Below are positions 15,843-25,344 of a stretch of DNA of 64,000 nt, piece after piece. The stretch spans positions 1-64,000 of the forward strand of contig JAIOPB010000017.1 in NCBI GenBank assembly GCA_021414105.1, written 5' to 3'. This DNA comes from Nitrosarchaeum sp. Lineage in GTDB: Archaea; Thermoproteota; Nitrososphaeria; Nitrososphaerales; Nitrosopumilaceae. The notes beneath the pieces are model-generated. The model did not search any database and was not told the origin of the DNA. It saw only the letters and a list, made by a program, of their open reading frames with translations. The stretch's first letter is position 1, and every line of letters begins with the position of its first letter. The translations under genes were made by a program, and so were the position numbers.

Positions 15843-17197
15843 GTAACATGCATCCTCTGAAGCATATTGATGTACATATGAATAATTTAATTTCTGATTT
15901 ACAAACACTAATTCAACAACCAAGTGTTTCTGCAAAAAATGAAGGAATTGAAGAATGTGCACAATTAGTAAAAAAAATACTAGGAAAATCTGGAATAAAA
16001 TCTGAAATCTTGCGACTAAAAAATGTGGCACCGATTGTATATGGAGAGGTAAAATCAAAAAAGAATCCAAACAAGACTTTGATGTTTTATAATCATTATG
16101 ATGTCCAACCTGTAGAGCCGTTTGAGTTGTGGGATGATCATCCATTTAGCGGAAAAATCAAAGGGAATAAAATTTTTGGTAGGGGTTCATCTGATGATAA
16201 GGGCGAACTAATCACTAGAATAAAGGCAGTAGAGGCATATCTGAAAACTACTGGAGATGTCCCATGTAATATCAAATTTGTAATTGAAGGCGAGGAAGAA
16301 ACAGGCAGCGCACATATTGATCAATATCTAAAAAAATATCAAAATAAATTTTCATGTGATGGTGTAATTTGGGAATTTGGTTATGTTGATTCACAAAATA
16401 GACCTATCATTGGTCTTGGAATGAAGGGATTACTTTATGTTGAATTATCTGTAAAGGAATCAATTCGCGATGCACATTCAAGCTTAGCTGTTTTGATAAA
16501 AAATCCTGCATGGCGATTAATTGAAGCTGTACAAACATTAAGGGATTCAAATGGAAAAATCCTCATTAAAGATTGGTATAAAGAAATAATGCCGCTTTCA
16601 AAAAAAGATTTGGAAATAATTTCAAAAGAACCTTTTGATGAAAAATCATTTAAAAAAGAATTTGGGATAAAATCCTTTATAGGCAATATGCATGGATTGA
16701 CTGCAAAAAAAGCTCTGGTTGGAGGTGCAACTTGTAATATTGCTGGATTTGTTTCAGGCTATACTGGAAATGGCGCAAAAACTGTACTTCCTGGAGAAGC
16801 ACTAGTCAAAATTGATTTTAGACTAGTTCCTAAAATGGATCCAAAAAAACAAGTTCTACGATTGAAAAAGCATTTGAAATCAAAAGGATATGGAGATGTA
16901 TCAATCAAAATTTTTCATGGCGAATCAGCTGCACGAACAAATCCCTCTGATCCATTTGTTTCTAAAGTTAAAGAAGCCGCTGATCAATCATTTGGAAAAT
17001 CAGTTCTTAATGTTTCAAATGCAGGTACCGGTCCAATGCATTCTTTTGTAAATGCCCTGAATGCTCCTTGCATCTCAATTGGCAGTACCTACATGTTTTC
17101 TCGTATCCACTCCCCCAACGAATTTGCTAGAGTTGATTTATTGAAAAAAACCACAAAATGTATTTGTCTTGTAATGGAAAAATTTGGAAAAGACTAG
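15839..17197 (+). CDS. M20-family metallopeptidase/deacylase
   Basis: 452 residues. Metal ligands of the M20 family are visible: HYD at 86-88, the GRGSSDDKGE motif with Asp119/120, the EGEEETGS catalytic Glu pair at 151-153, and a late His in MHSF. The dimerisation lid is in the middle (about 190-330). Homologues are annotated as dipeptidases, carboxypeptidases or acetylornithine/diaminopimelate deacylases. Substrate cannot be told from the sequence. The start overlaps the nnrD stop. Its end overlaps the convergent DoxX gene by 4 bp. Confidence 0.88.
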   Translation: MSNMHPLKHIDVHMNNLISDLQTLIQQPSVSAKNEGIEECAQLVKKILGKSGIKSEILRLKNVAPIVYGEVKSKKNPNKTLMFYNHYDVQPVEPFELWDDHPFSGKIKGNKIFGRGSSDDKGELITRIKAVEAYLKTTGDVPCNIKFVIEGEEETGSAHIDQYLKKYQNKFSCDGVIWEFGYVDSQNRPIIGLGMKGLLYVELSVKESIRDAHSSLAVLIKNPAWRLIEAVQTLRDSNGKILIKDWYKEIMPLSKKDLEIISKEPFDEKSFKKEFGIKSFIGNMHGLTAKKALVGGATCNIAGFVSGYTGNGAKTVLPGEALVKIDFRLVPKMDPKKQVLRLKKHLKSKGYGDVSIKIFHGESAARTNPSDPFVSKVKEAADQSFGKSVLNVSNAGTGPMHSFVNALNAPCISIGSTYMFSRIHSPNEFARVDLLKKTTKCICLVMEKFGKD

Positions 17198-17613
17198 TGA
17201 AGACATCTGGGCAATTTTTTGATCACGTGTGCAAGCGATGCTCTTCCTGGACCTGCAGCAACTATCACTAGTGACCCTGCAAGTAATATCAATTCAAACT
17301 CAACTCCACCTTCTCCAGTTAGATTGGCTGCTTTTTTGACATGGAATATTGCACCAAGCATAACTATGGCTAACATTGATGCAGAAATTCGTGTAAAGAT
17401 GCCTACAATTAACAATATCCCTGGTATTATCTCTGCTAATGCAATTGGTATCTGCATCTCTGGAGGAAATCCTAATTGTCCTGTTAGAAATCCCCCAAAT
17501 CCTGGATTTAGTTTTCCTGAACCATGTACTATGAAAATTATTCCTATTGCAGATCTGATGCCCAAATTTGTAATATCATTTAATTTTGTCTGATGAATGC
17601 TGGCTTCAGTCAA
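17194..17613 (-). CDS. DoxX-family membrane protein
   Basis: 139 residues with four predicted membrane helices (about 17-32, 55-72, 76-92, 105-122). The first helix is followed by FIVHGSGKLNPGFGGF, the characteristic DoxX loop. DoxX relatives are small integral membrane proteins with poorly defined redox roles. The gene overlaps the convergent M20 peptidase by 4 bp. Confidence 0.85.
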   Translation of the reverse strand: MTEASIHQTKLNDITNLGIRSAIGIIFIVHGSGKLNPGFGGFLTGQLGFPPEMQIPIALAEIIPGILLIVGIFTRISASMLAIVMLGAIFHVKKAANLTGEGGVEFELILLAGSLVIVAAGPGRASLAHVIKKLPRCLH

Positions 17614-17634
17614 TACAATATTTTATTTCTTAGC

Positions 17635-17644
17635 GTATAAAATA
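17635..17644 (+). promoter_or_regulatory. TATA box of the proteasome beta gene
   Basis: GTATAAAATA predicts transcription start near 17661-17667. That leaves a leader of about 45 nt to the ATG at 17710 and places the alternative TTG (17659) too close to the box. Confidence 0.5.
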
Positions 17645-17709
17645 TTTTATCTCATTTTTTGTATCTAAAAGGAGAAAGCCCTTTATTATGCTCTGAAATC
17701 ATTTCAAAT

Positions 17710-18303
17710 ATGTCTATGTACATGCCAGGCGCAACGGCTGTAGGAATTACTTTTAATGGAGGTATAGTTCTTGCAAGTGAAAAAAGGATCGCATTTGGAA
17801 ATTTTCTTGTAAGCAAGTCTACAAAAAAGACTTTTTCAATCACTTCAAAAGTGGGAGCAACATGTGCTGGACTTGTAGCTGATATGCAAATTTTAACATT
17901 ACAAATTGCAGCACTTGCAAAAATTAGAAAAATGGAACTCAAAAGAGATGTTCCACCAAACACTTTAGCTAAAATGATGTCAAATATGATGTATGAAAGA
18001 AGATACTTTCCATTATTGACTCAGGTCATTGTTGGCGGTGTAGTTGACAAGCCTATCATGTATACTCTTGACCCATTAGGTTCTGTTCTTCCAGACGAAT
18101 ATGCCGCAGTTGGAACTGGTGCTGAAATGGCATTGGGTGTTTTAGATCCTCAATTCAAACCAAACATGACTCAAGAAGAAGCAATAGATTTAGCAAAAAG
18201 AGCTGTTCGCTCTGCAGCACTTAGAGATTCTGCAAGCGGTGATGGACTTGATATACTTGTTATCACTAAAGATGGCACCAAAGAATTCACAGAAAAAATC
18301 TAG
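17710..18303 (+). CDS. psmB: Proteasome beta subunit with Ala in place of Thr1
   Basis: 197 residues from ATG 17710 (a TTG start at 17659 would add 17 residues). The N-terminus MSMYMPGATAVGITF aligns without gaps to the active-subunit pattern G|TTTVGIT. The aligned residue for the nucleophile Thr1 is Ala8 (codon 17731-17733), with Thr next to it. Glu17 (in ASEKR) and Lys33 (in STKKTF) keep their exact spacing from that Ala. Archaea with two beta paralogues often have a non-canonical one. This copy is therefore likely structural or poorly active, unless processing differs. Confidence 0.9.
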   Translation: MSMYMPGATAVGITFNGGIVLASEKRIAFGNFLVSKSTKKTFSITSKVGATCAGLVADMQILTLQIAALAKIRKMELKRDVPPNTLAKMMSNMMYERRYFPLLTQVIVGGVVDKPIMYTLDPLGSVLPDEYAAVGTGAEMALGVLDPQFKPNMTQEEAIDLAKRAVRSAALRDSASGDGLDILVITKDGTKEFTEKI

Positions 18304-18360
18304 TCTTCTATAAGCAAATCTACGGTTCTATTGTATTTGGATTATGCAAACTAGAGTAAA

Positions 18361-18837
18361 TCAATCATAAATCGTCTTTCCTATTTCCCAAAACTTGTCT
18401 GAAATGTAATGCATATTTTTTATGACTTCTCCTTTTTCCATATTTTCTAATTCTGAACTTGAAACAAGAGATTTTCCAACTGCAAGAAATTTATGCTGTG
18501 ATTCTTCAATAATGCAAACTATCTTTTCTTTTTCAAATTCATTGTGACTTTTGATTCCAGGTCTCATCACATTTGCTCCTTTACACATAAACTTCACTGC
18601 TCCCATGTCTACTGTTACATGAGGAAATTTTTCAAGCAACTGCGTTTCTGATAAAAATGGCAGATATTCATCATTAATCTTCAAAATTTTTATTCCTTGA
18701 CCCGTGATTATCTGTGCTTCATCTGCAATTTGGTGTACTTTGAGGTTCTTTATTTTTGGAAATTCAATTTTCCACTTTTCTGAGACTGTTTTTAGTAGAT
18801 CTGCTGTTTCACTTTTTGAAATTAAATTGGATTTCAA
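18361..18837 (-). CDS. PUA-domain RNA-binding protein
   Basis: 158 residues starting at TTG 18837, which overlaps the hom stop codon (TTGA). A longer reading into hom was discarded because it uses the homoserine dehydrogenase sequence in the wrong frame. The C-terminal half carries a PUA domain, with FPHVTVDMGAVKFMCKGANV and RPGI characteristic of archaeal stand-alone PUA proteins. The N-terminal half is the alpha/beta pre-PUA domain. Translational coupling with hom is indicated. The RNA partner is unknown. Confidence 0.82.
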   Translation of the reverse strand: MKSNLISKSETADLLKTVSEKWKIEFPKIKNLKVHQIADEAQIITGQGIKILKINDEYLPFLSETQLLEKFPHVTVDMGAVKFMCKGANVMRPGIKSHNEFEKEKIVCIIEESQHKFLAVGKSLVSSSELENMEKGEVIKNMHYISDKFWEIGKTIYD

Positions 18838-19844
18838 ATTTTCGCTATCTCTTGTCTGATGTCTAACAAATCTCTGAGAATAGAACTTGCCGTTTCCATT
18901 CCACCTGCTCCTTTTCCAATAATTGTTTGAGTGCCAGAATGTTCTGATGTAAATGCAATTGCGTTTAATGTTCCATTGACACACAATGGATCATCTACTG
19001 ATACTTCTTTTGGTTCTACTATCAGCTCTTTATTGCATGAAGCAATTAATTTTACAGCGCAATTGTTTTTGCTTGCTTTTTTAATATCTTCTGTTGTTAC
19101 GTCGCGTATCCCTTTACATTTGATATCTGGCATTGTCACTTTCATGTCCATGACCCAATTTGCAAGAATTACTAATTTTGCAGCTGCATCCAATCCATCC
19201 AAATCTAATGATTCATCTGCTTCAACATACCCTTTGTCTTTTGCATCTTTTAAAGCAGTAACAAATGATAATCCATTTGCCATATTTGTTAAAATATAAT
19301 TTGTTGTTCCATTTAGGATGCCTGAAAATGACATTATTCTTTCACCCTTGAGACTATTTTTTGCATAATCCAAAATTGGCGTTCCTCCACCTACGGTTCC
19401 ACTAAACTTGAAAATAACTTGATTGTAAGTTGCTAGTTCCATTAATGATGGAAATGCTAATGCTAACGGGCCTTTGTTTACAGATATTACATGCATTCTT
19501 CTTTTCATTGCAGTTGTTATGTGAGTCATTCCTGGTTCTGCATCTTTGTAATTGCTGGCAGTAGTCTCAATTACAACATCTGCATCTAAATTTTTGATCA
19601 TGTCTATTCCTGACATGTTATTTTTTGTGTTAGCATAGTTTTTTACGGTTCCAAATTTTTTCTTTACTTCTATCAGTCTTTCTAATTCCAGTCCTGATGT
19701 ATCTACAGCACTACCTTTACTATCAAAGACACCTACAACTCGTGGTTTTAATCCATATTTTGCATAAAGATCCTCTGATCTTGAATCAAATAATTTTACC
19801 AAGCTCTGACCAACAACGCCAAATCCACAAAGTATTATTCTCAA
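18834..19844 (-). CDS. hom: Homoserine dehydrogenase
   Basis: 336 residues. It reduces aspartate semialdehyde to homoserine for threonine and methionine synthesis. NAD(P)-binding GFGVVGQSL is at residues 7-15. The catalytic region has VISVNKGPLAL with the conserved Lys, then SGTVGGGTPILDYA, GILNGTTNYIL and DESLDLDGLDAAAKL. No fused aspartokinase or ACT domain is present. The PUA gene overlaps its end by 4 bp on the same strand. Confidence 0.93.
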   Translation of the reverse strand: MRIILCGFGVVGQSLVKLFDSRSEDLYAKYGLKPRVVGVFDSKGSAVDTSGLELERLIEVKKKFGTVKNYANTKNNMSGIDMIKNLDADVVIETTASNYKDAEPGMTHITTAMKRRMHVISVNKGPLALAFPSLMELATYNQVIFKFSGTVGGGTPILDYAKNSLKGERIMSFSGILNGTTNYILTNMANGLSFVTALKDAKDKGYVEADESLDLDGLDAAAKLVILANWVMDMKVTMPDIKCKGIRDVTTEDIKKASKNNCAVKLIASCNKELIVEPKEVSVDDPLCVNGTLNAIAFTSEHSGTQTIIGKGAGGMETASSILRDLLDIRQEIAKI

Positions 19845-19977
19845 ATTCCTTCTTTCCTTTCTGATTTGTTATTGTGATTCATTTTACTTCTTTGATTTTC
19901 TTATCATTGACTGTGTTTTATTAATAATTTTTGAATTCTCTTGGTTCCTATGCTCACGAGTGATTACTGCCTATCTT

Positions 19978-20379
19978 TTACTCATCATTCTTGTCAAGGT
20001 CAAGTGAAATTGAATTAATGCAGTATCTAAGATTAGTTGGTTTTGGTCCATCATCAAAAACATGACCTAAATGTGCACCACATTTCTTACAGTTTACCTC
20101 TGTGCGTACCATCCCGTATTCTGTATCTGATATGTATTCCATTTTTTCATCTGAAAGAGGTTGCCAAAAACTTGGCCATCCAGAACCTGAATCATACTTT
20201 GTATCTGATTTGAACAATGTTTCTCCACAGCAGACACACTTGTAAGTCCCTTTTTCTTTATTGTTGTAATATTTTCCAGTAAATGGTGGCTCTGTCCCCT
20301 TATTGATACACACTTCGAATTGTTCAGGTGTCAATACTTCTTTCCATTCTTTGGGTGTTTTTACAATTTTATCTGCCAT
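19978..20379 (-). CDS. msrB: Peptide-methionine (R)-S-oxide reductase MsrB
   Basis: 133 residues, a complete MsrB domain. It repairs the R epimer of methionine sulfoxide. Zinc is held by CVCC near 48 and CKKC near 98. The fold marker [11 protein letters not shown] and the catalytic region [12 protein letters not shown] are present, and the catalytic Cys is in LRYCINS. The gene is cytoplasmic (no signal peptide). Confidence 0.94.
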   Translation of the reverse strand: MADKIVKTPKEWKEVLTPEQFEVCINKGTEPPFTGKYYNNKEKGTYKCVCCGETLFKSDTKYDSGSGWPSFWQPLSDEKMEYISDTEYGMVRTEVNCKKCGAHLGHVFDDGPKPTNLRYCINSISLDLDKNDE

Positions 20380-20414
20380 ATTTCTGTCTCTTTTTGATTG
20401 TATTAGAATATTTT

Positions 20415-22052
20415 CTATTTTTTAAGGTTCTTTCTTTTCTCTTCAGATCTTTTTTCTGATTCGAATCTTTCCAAGTCATATTCTTTTAAATCCACAAATT
20501 TCATTATTTTGCTCAAGTTAGGATGAACTCTGTTGATCTCTTTGAACATTTGCTGTGCAACTCGTCTGTAATCAATGTGTCCTTGCGGAACAGTTCTTAA
20601 TTCTATTAAATGACATGCCTCTCTAAGATTAAATTTCATAAAATATGGGTAGTTGTAGGCAAAGTTAACAACATACTGCCCCTGCTCTGGATGCTTTTTT
20701 CTAATTTTATCAAATGTTTGTTTTGTTTTCTCCATGCACTCTCTATAGTCTTTTTCAATTCCTAGAATTTTGATTTCATTTGGAATGTTATACCCATGAT
20801 CTGTTGTTAGTAATTGTCTTTCTAATGTGAGAGCTCTATGTCTGTGAAAATCTCTGAACATTCCAAAATTATTGAGTAAATCAAATGTATAGTATACACT
20901 TTCAAATGCCCTTGATGGTCGATGACGTCTATTTTTACGCAAATTTGTAAATGCACTAATTATTTTTCTTTTCTTTTCGTCTGATAATTTTTTTACTTGC
21001 TGCATGATAATATTATAAGATGTACTTGGAGACTGTTCATAGATTATGCTTGTAATGATTTTGTCTATTGCTATTTTTTCTGATTCATAATCAACTAGTT
21101 GTGTTCTCACTCCTAAAATTATTTTTGGTTTGATTTCTTTTGCTACTATTTTTGATGTTTTTTTGAGCTGTTGGAGATAATTTTGAAATGCTTTTCCGTA
21201 TTTATCATCTGCTCTTCTAACGAAAGCTTTGATGGTAGTATCAAGCTCTTTTTTGATTTTTGAGGCTAAATCTTGCTCTTCTTTCAGTCCTGATGACGCA
21301 AGTATTGTCAGTAGATACTCAAAAGCGCGTCCGTTTCCTGTAATTCCTACATTAGTTAATGTGGATGCTGGCAAAAGTCCACGTAAAATATCCAGTGCTT
21401 TTGCTTTTGTAGATCCATTGTAAATCATGTTTGCAGATTTGATATCGTTTTCTTCTTTTAATTTGGAAAATGATTTTTCTGTTCCGTCTTTTGAGTCTTT
21501 AAAAGTATATTTTTCAATTGGATATTTTTCTCGTATGTATTTTACCATAGGTTCGATATTTTTTGAATAAACCTCAAATGAAAAATTACATGTGTCTAAA
21601 TACAAATCTCCGAATTTTGATTTCATTAATACTGGTTCTCTATAGAATCTATACTCTCCGTTTATTTTTTTATTCCATGCTACATATCTTGATGATTTCT
21701 CCAAATACGATAATCCTATTCTTCTGTCTTCGATTTTCTTAACTGCAATATTTGAGAGTCCTTCAATTGCAATTTGGGCTTCACCTAGTTCTGCAACTGA
21801 ATCATCTCCATATTCTAAGAGTACACGATTGTAAAATTCCTCACCTCTGTTTTTATTTTGTAGAAATTCATCTAAGAATATTCTGCGCATGCTTTTGTCT
21901 GTCCTGCTATATCTTGACATCAATGCACCGCGATCAACTTGTCTTGGTGTGATTATTGCAAAGACATTGTCCTCTGCATTTGAAAAATGATTGGAAAGAA
22001 TCTTTTTTTCTTTAATTGAAAATTCTGACAATACGTTTGTCAAGTTTTTCAA
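20415..22052 (-). CDS. Long tandem ThyX-like (FAD-dependent thymidylate synthase family) protein
   Basis: 545 residues, about twice a single ThyX. The N-terminal half has [16 protein letters not shown] and [13 protein letters not shown], and the C-terminal half has [15 protein letters not shown]. Both resemble the ThyX signature RHRxxSxxExSxR, but each is degenerate. Archaeal genomes commonly carry this long form annotated as ThyX. Whether it makes dTMP from dUMP and methylene-tetrahydropterin or has another flavin role cannot be decided here. The gene is in a run of minus-strand genes, 35 bp upstream of msrB. Confidence 0.75.
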   Translation of the reverse strand: MKNLTNVLSEFSIKEKKILSNHFSNAEDNVFAIITPRQVDRGALMSRYSRTDKSMRRIFLDEFLQNKNRGEEFYNRVLLEYGDDSVAELGEAQIAIEGLSNIAVKKIEDRRIGLSYLEKSSRYVAWNKKINGEYRFYREPVLMKSKFGDLYLDTCNFSFEVYSKNIEPMVKYIREKYPIEKYTFKDSKDGTEKSFSKLKEENDIKSANMIYNGSTKAKALDILRGLLPASTLTNVGITGNGRAFEYLLTILASSGLKEEQDLASKIKKELDTTIKAFVRRADDKYGKAFQNYLQQLKKTSKIVAKEIKPKIILGVRTQLVDYESEKIAIDKIITSIIYEQSPSTSYNIIMQQVKKLSDEKKRKIISAFTNLRKNRRHRPSRAFESVYYTFDLLNNFGMFRDFHRHRALTLERQLLTTDHGYNIPNEIKILGIEKDYRECMEKTKQTFDKIRKKHPEQGQYVVNFAYNYPYFMKFNLREACHLIELRTVPQGHIDYRRVAQQMFKEINRVHPNLSKIMKFVDLKEYDLERFESEKRSEEKRKNLKK

Positions 22053-22063
22053 TTATTAATAGT

Positions 22064-22348
22064 CTATTTCTTTTTTCCAATTTGTATTAGATCGGGGGCA
22101 TGATTTTTTTCCATCCCTTTTGTCTGCCATCTTAGTAGTACCTCTTTGAATGCATTTGCATCTGATTCGTTTTCTGTATACATTAATGCGGTTACCCATC
22201 TACCTTTTCCTGCTTTTCCACCCACAGAATTCATCCAAAAATTGCTTGGCAGCGTTTCCATGGCTTTGTTGTTTGGCTCTTTTGTAATCTCTAACCATCT
22301 TTTTGCTACAAAATTCAAAATTTGTTCTAATTCTTCTCTCTGTATCAT
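22064..22348 (-). CDS. 94-residue hypothetical protein
   Basis: Start chosen at ATG 22348 (MIQREELEQILNFVAKRW). A T/A-rich TATA-like box lies about 24 bp upstream, and residues of the longer reading to 22564 are low-complexity and hydrophobic without a domain. The protein is soluble. It has a conserved-looking middle (LPSNFWMNSVGGKAGKGRWV) and a Lys-rich end. It is 11 bp upstream of the ThyX-like gene on the same strand. No function is recognised. Confidence 0.6.
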   Translation of the reverse strand: MIQREELEQILNFVAKRWLEITKEPNNKAMETLPSNFWMNSVGGKAGKGRWVTALMYTENESDANAFKEVLLRWQTKGMEKNHAPDLIQIGKKK

Positions 22349-22601
22349 GTTGTTTACTAATATGTAGTTAAATTTTAAAATTTCTAAAATGATTCTTAGA
22401 TTTGATTGATTTTGGCAGACTAATGTACTTACAATAATATTATTCCATAAGCATTTTGATATTTTAGAATTATTTTCATTGAGTTTTGAGGTAAATGGCA
22501 AAAATAAAAAATCTTGTAGATCTATATGAAATCCATATTGATCATTGTTGTACATAAAATACATACAAAAGATCTAATAGAAATTTTGCCAAAATTACAC
22601 T

Positions 22602-22760
22602 ATGAGAATTGACTCGTGCCGTAATTGTGGTCAAGTGTTAAGTGTTGTAAAATTTTGCAAGATCTGTTTGCAGCCTATCCAATTACAATGTAACTTTTGC
22701 CTCAAATATGTTGATGATCCAATTCATTCTCTATGTCAAAATAAAAGTCTAGTCTGCTGA
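22602..22760 (+). CDS. Small triple-CxxC protein (52 aa)
   Basis: ATG 22602 to TGA 22758-22760. CRNC, CKIC and CNFC pairs occur at about residues 6, 19 and 31, with further single Cys near the end. This spacing suits one or two zinc sites, as in double zinc-ribbon fragments. Too short for automatic calling, but the Cys pattern is unlikely by chance. Function is unknown. Confidence 0.6.
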   Translation: MRIDSCRNCGQVLSVVKFCKICLQPIQLQCNFCLKYVDDPIHSLCQNKSLVC

Positions 22761-22882
22761 TTTTACTTGCCATTATTTTATCAAGTAAAATACTCAAATT
22801 AACAAATTGGATCTTAAGACCAACAACGGTTAGTTGTTTGGTGATAGTTCCAATCATTACTAGTTTGGCAATTTAGTATTTA

Positions 22883-22891
22883 GTTTATACT
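22883..22891 (+). promoter_or_regulatory. TATA-like box upstream of structured leader
   Basis: GTTTATACT would start a transcript near 22912, leaving about 120 nt before the ATG at 23035. That is long for this genome, where most starts appear leaderless. Confidence 0.35.
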
Positions 22892-22938
22892 GATAATTTC
22901 TACGTGAGTCTTTTATTCTAATTTCGATAATGTGGAAC

Positions 22939-23017
22939 AATAGACGGAGAGGTTTTCTCGACCATTACCTCATCAGTCTATTTACAAAAGATTAGAAGTC
23001 CTTATGAACTTCTAATC
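22939..23017 (+). promoter_or_regulatory. Two stem-loops in the leader of the secreted-protein gene
   Basis: Hairpin 1 pairs AATAGAC (22939-22945) with GTCTATT (22976-22982), and inside it GAGGT (22949-22953) with ACCTC (22967-22971). Hairpin 2 pairs GATTAGAAGT (22990-22999) with ACTTCTAATC (23008-23017), an exact 10-bp stem with an 8-nt loop. The ATG follows 17 nt later. This may be a cis-regulatory RNA or the end of a small RNA. No known riboswitch class is recognised. Confidence 0.4.
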
Positions 23018-23034
23018 CTTCATTTAATCAAATA

Positions 23035-23598
23035 ATGAAATATCTTGTAATCTTTTTGATTTTGGTTGGAACTATGGGAACATCATTTGCGTTAGAGTCT
23101 AAAGAAGTAGAACTTGGTGAATCTTTTATGATAAAACTACATCAGACATTATCTATTGATAGTCTTGATGTTGAATTTTCAGGAATAGAAGACTCTCGAT
23201 GTCCATTAGACGTGACGTGTATTTGGGAGGGGCGTGCCTCTGTCACACTTTACATTTACAATCAAACTCAATATCGAGCAATAACTCTCAATACAAATGA
23301 TGCCAAAACCTTTCGTGTAGATTCATATGAAATTAACCTAATTGATGTCTTACCTTATCCTGTTAGTACAAAGGACATATCCGAAGAATATGTTGCAACA
23401 ATTAACATATCTAAAAATAAAAATGAAATTGTTTTGTCTCCATTAAAACAATCTAAAAATGGTATCAAATCTAATCTGATTGACTGTAAACCTACTCTAG
23501 TATTGATCATAAAAAATAGTGATGGTTCACCAGCTTGTGTCAAACCAGATACAAAATCACGGTTATTTGAAAGAGGCTGGGCAACAATTCCAATTTAG
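23035..23598 (+). CDS. Secreted hypothetical protein with two Cys-containing modules
   Basis: 187 residues with a signal peptide (MKYLVIFLILVGTMGTSFA, cleavage near 19). The mature part has the motif DSRCPLDVTCIWEGRASV, found in secreted proteins of unknown function in several phyla. The C-terminal module is TLVLIIKNSDGSPACVKPDT followed by an ERGW motif, which recurs at the C-termini of many thaumarchaeal secreted proteins. Two Cys pairs may form disulfides. The leader carries two hairpins. Confidence 0.75.
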   Translation: MKYLVIFLILVGTMGTSFALESKEVELGESFMIKLHQTLSIDSLDVEFSGIEDSRCPLDVTCIWEGRASVTLYIYNQTQYRAITLNTNDAKTFRVDSYEINLIDVLPYPVSTKDISEEYVATINISKNKNEIVLSPLKQSKNGIKSNLIDCKPTLVLIIKNSDGSPACVKPDTKSRLFERGWATIPI

Positions 23599-23686
23599 AT
23601 ATGTGTAGATCTTAAAACGTATTTGTTTCAATCCAACTAGATCTCAAGATTGATTTATAATCATAACCTAAATGAAATGAATCAAT

Positions 23687-24667
23687 TTGCCAGTAGAGTC
23701 CGGTGTGATCACATTAGAGCTTTGGATTCTCTTTTTTGTAATTCTATCAGTTACAATAGCAATTGATCTTGGTTTATTCCACAAAATTAAAAGAAAATTG
23801 AGCAAAATCAAGTCAACTGAAACAGAACATGTGATGTCTAGTAAAGAGGCACTTGGTTGGACCATCACTTGGATTTCTCTTGCGGGTATCTTTGCTGGGG
23901 TGATCTACTTTACACTTGGTAATGATAAGATGATCGAGTTTGTCACTGGTTATGCTCTAGAAAAATCACTTAGCGTAGATAACATGTTTGTATTTTTGCT
24001 GGTGTTTACTACCTTAGGAATTCCTCACAAGTACCAGCATAGAGTTCTCTCATTTGGAATCTTGAGTGCAATTGCAATGAGAATAGTACTGATTCTTGTT
24101 GGCGCATCGTTACTGGATAATTTCCAATGGATGATCTATATTTTTGGTGGATTGCTTTGGTATACTGCAATTAGAATGATCATCCAAAAAGAAGAAAAGA
24201 AAATTGAATTAGAAAAAAACATTGCAGTTAGAATTCTAAAAAAATTCATGCCTGTTAATCTTAGTCTAGTTGGAAACAAGTTCATTGTCCCAATTAATGG
24301 AATAATGCATGCTACTCCATTGCTAGTTGCCCTTGCGATTATTGAGTTGACTGATTTGGTATTTGCCATGGATTCCATCCCAGCTGTTTTAGCAATAACT
24401 AGAGATCCGTTCATAGTAATTACATCAAACGTATTTGCAATTTTAGGTTTGAGAGCACTGTACTTTTTAATTGGTGGTATGATGGAAAAATTCCACTATC
24501 TCAAGCCTGGACTGATTGTATTGTTGTTATTTATTGGCACAAAGATGATAATTTCAGAATTTTATCATATTCCAACTGTAACCTCGTTAATTATTGTATT
24601 TGTAATTTTGGCAACAGTTATTGTTGCTTCGCTACTACGAAAACCAAAGACTGCAAAACAAGAATAA
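23687..24667 (+). CDS. TerC-family integral membrane protein
   Basis: 326 residues with about eight membrane helices. Acidic membrane residues in SVTIAIDLGLF, SLSVDNMFVF and ELTDLVFAMDSIPA are the hallmarks of TerC/Alx proteins, which are linked to metal (especially manganese) export and tellurite resistance. The long cytosolic loop after helix 1 is Lys-rich. The start at 23687 is a TTG, with M-P-V-E-S-G-V following. Substrate is inferred from the family. Confidence 0.88.
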   Translation: MPVESGVITLELWILFFVILSVTIAIDLGLFHKIKRKLSKIKSTETEHVMSSKEALGWTITWISLAGIFAGVIYFTLGNDKMIEFVTGYALEKSLSVDNMFVFLLVFTTLGIPHKYQHRVLSFGILSAIAMRIVLILVGASLLDNFQWMIYIFGGLLWYTAIRMIIQKEEKKIELEKNIAVRILKKFMPVNLSLVGNKFIVPINGIMHATPLLVALAIIELTDLVFAMDSIPAVLAITRDPFIVITSNVFAILGLRALYFLIGGMMEKFHYLKPGLIVLLLFIGTKMIISEFYHIPTVTSLIIVFVILATVIVASLLRKPKTAKQE

Positions 24668-24674
24668 ACAAGAT

Positions 24675-25214
24675 CTATTTGCTTCTAAATGCCAATATGA
24701 AACCTATGCCACCACATATTACTCCCAATGCAAGTATGGCGATAAATCCGCCAATTGGTTCTATAAAAGAATCCATGATGGCGGGATATTTTGGACCTAG
24801 CTTTCCTTCTGTAAATATTGAAAGTACTCCAGTTCCAGCCAATCCTGCAAATGCCATTATGATCATTGCTCCTGCACCTCCAATGTTCATTCCAATCAGA
24901 TGAATCGCTGCCATTACGTTTGATGCTTTGGAGAATTTTTTCTTTAATGTAATTTCCAGATGACTGTAAAATAATGCAGATACTGCCACTGCAAGTACAA
25001 CAATCAAATAAAATATGATTCCCAAAAAAAACCATTTTGCAGTTCCTTCAAAAGATAATGATAGATATTGTATTATGTTTACTTGAGTATATGACATTTG
25101 TATTCCCACAATGACTATTGACATTGCAGTTATTACGCCACCTTGAAGAATAGCTGCAATTATGAATCTATTTGCCCATTTACTTCCAATCTCTTCCATA
25201 TTTACATCCAGCAT
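24675..25214 (-). CDS. Four-helix membrane protein, hypothetical
   Basis: 179 residues with hydrophobic segments at about 16-38, 60-83, 100-124 and 150-174. The third is Gly/Ala-rich (GMNIGGAGAMIIMAFAGLAG). No signal peptide or catalytic motif is visible. It is convergent with the TerC gene (7 bp gap). Function is not recognised. Confidence 0.7.
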   Translation of the reverse strand: MLDVNMEEIGSKWANRFIIAAILQGGVITAMSIVIVGIQMSYTQVNIIQYLSLSFEGTAKWFFLGIIFYLIVVLAVAVSALFYSHLEITLKKKFSKASNVMAAIHLIGMNIGGAGAMIIMAFAGLAGTGVLSIFTEGKLGPKYPAIMDSFIEPIGGFIAILALGVICGGIGFILAFRSK

Positions 25215-25344
25215 GAAATATTGGCATAAGTATCTTTTAAATCTAATAATATGCTAAAGTGTTAATTTTTTGTAACAATTGTTAATCTCAATTGATCAAA
25301 TGGATAGTGAAATTTATTATCTCATTTATTAAATTTGGATTTAA

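Noticed and set aside
18838-18984. Longer version of the PUA protein
   Set aside because: The extra residues come from reading the hom 3' end in the wrong frame; TTG 18837 overlaps the hom stop as expected.
22349-22564. N-terminal extension of the 94-residue protein
   Set aside because: No domain in the extension, and the TATA box favours ATG 22348.
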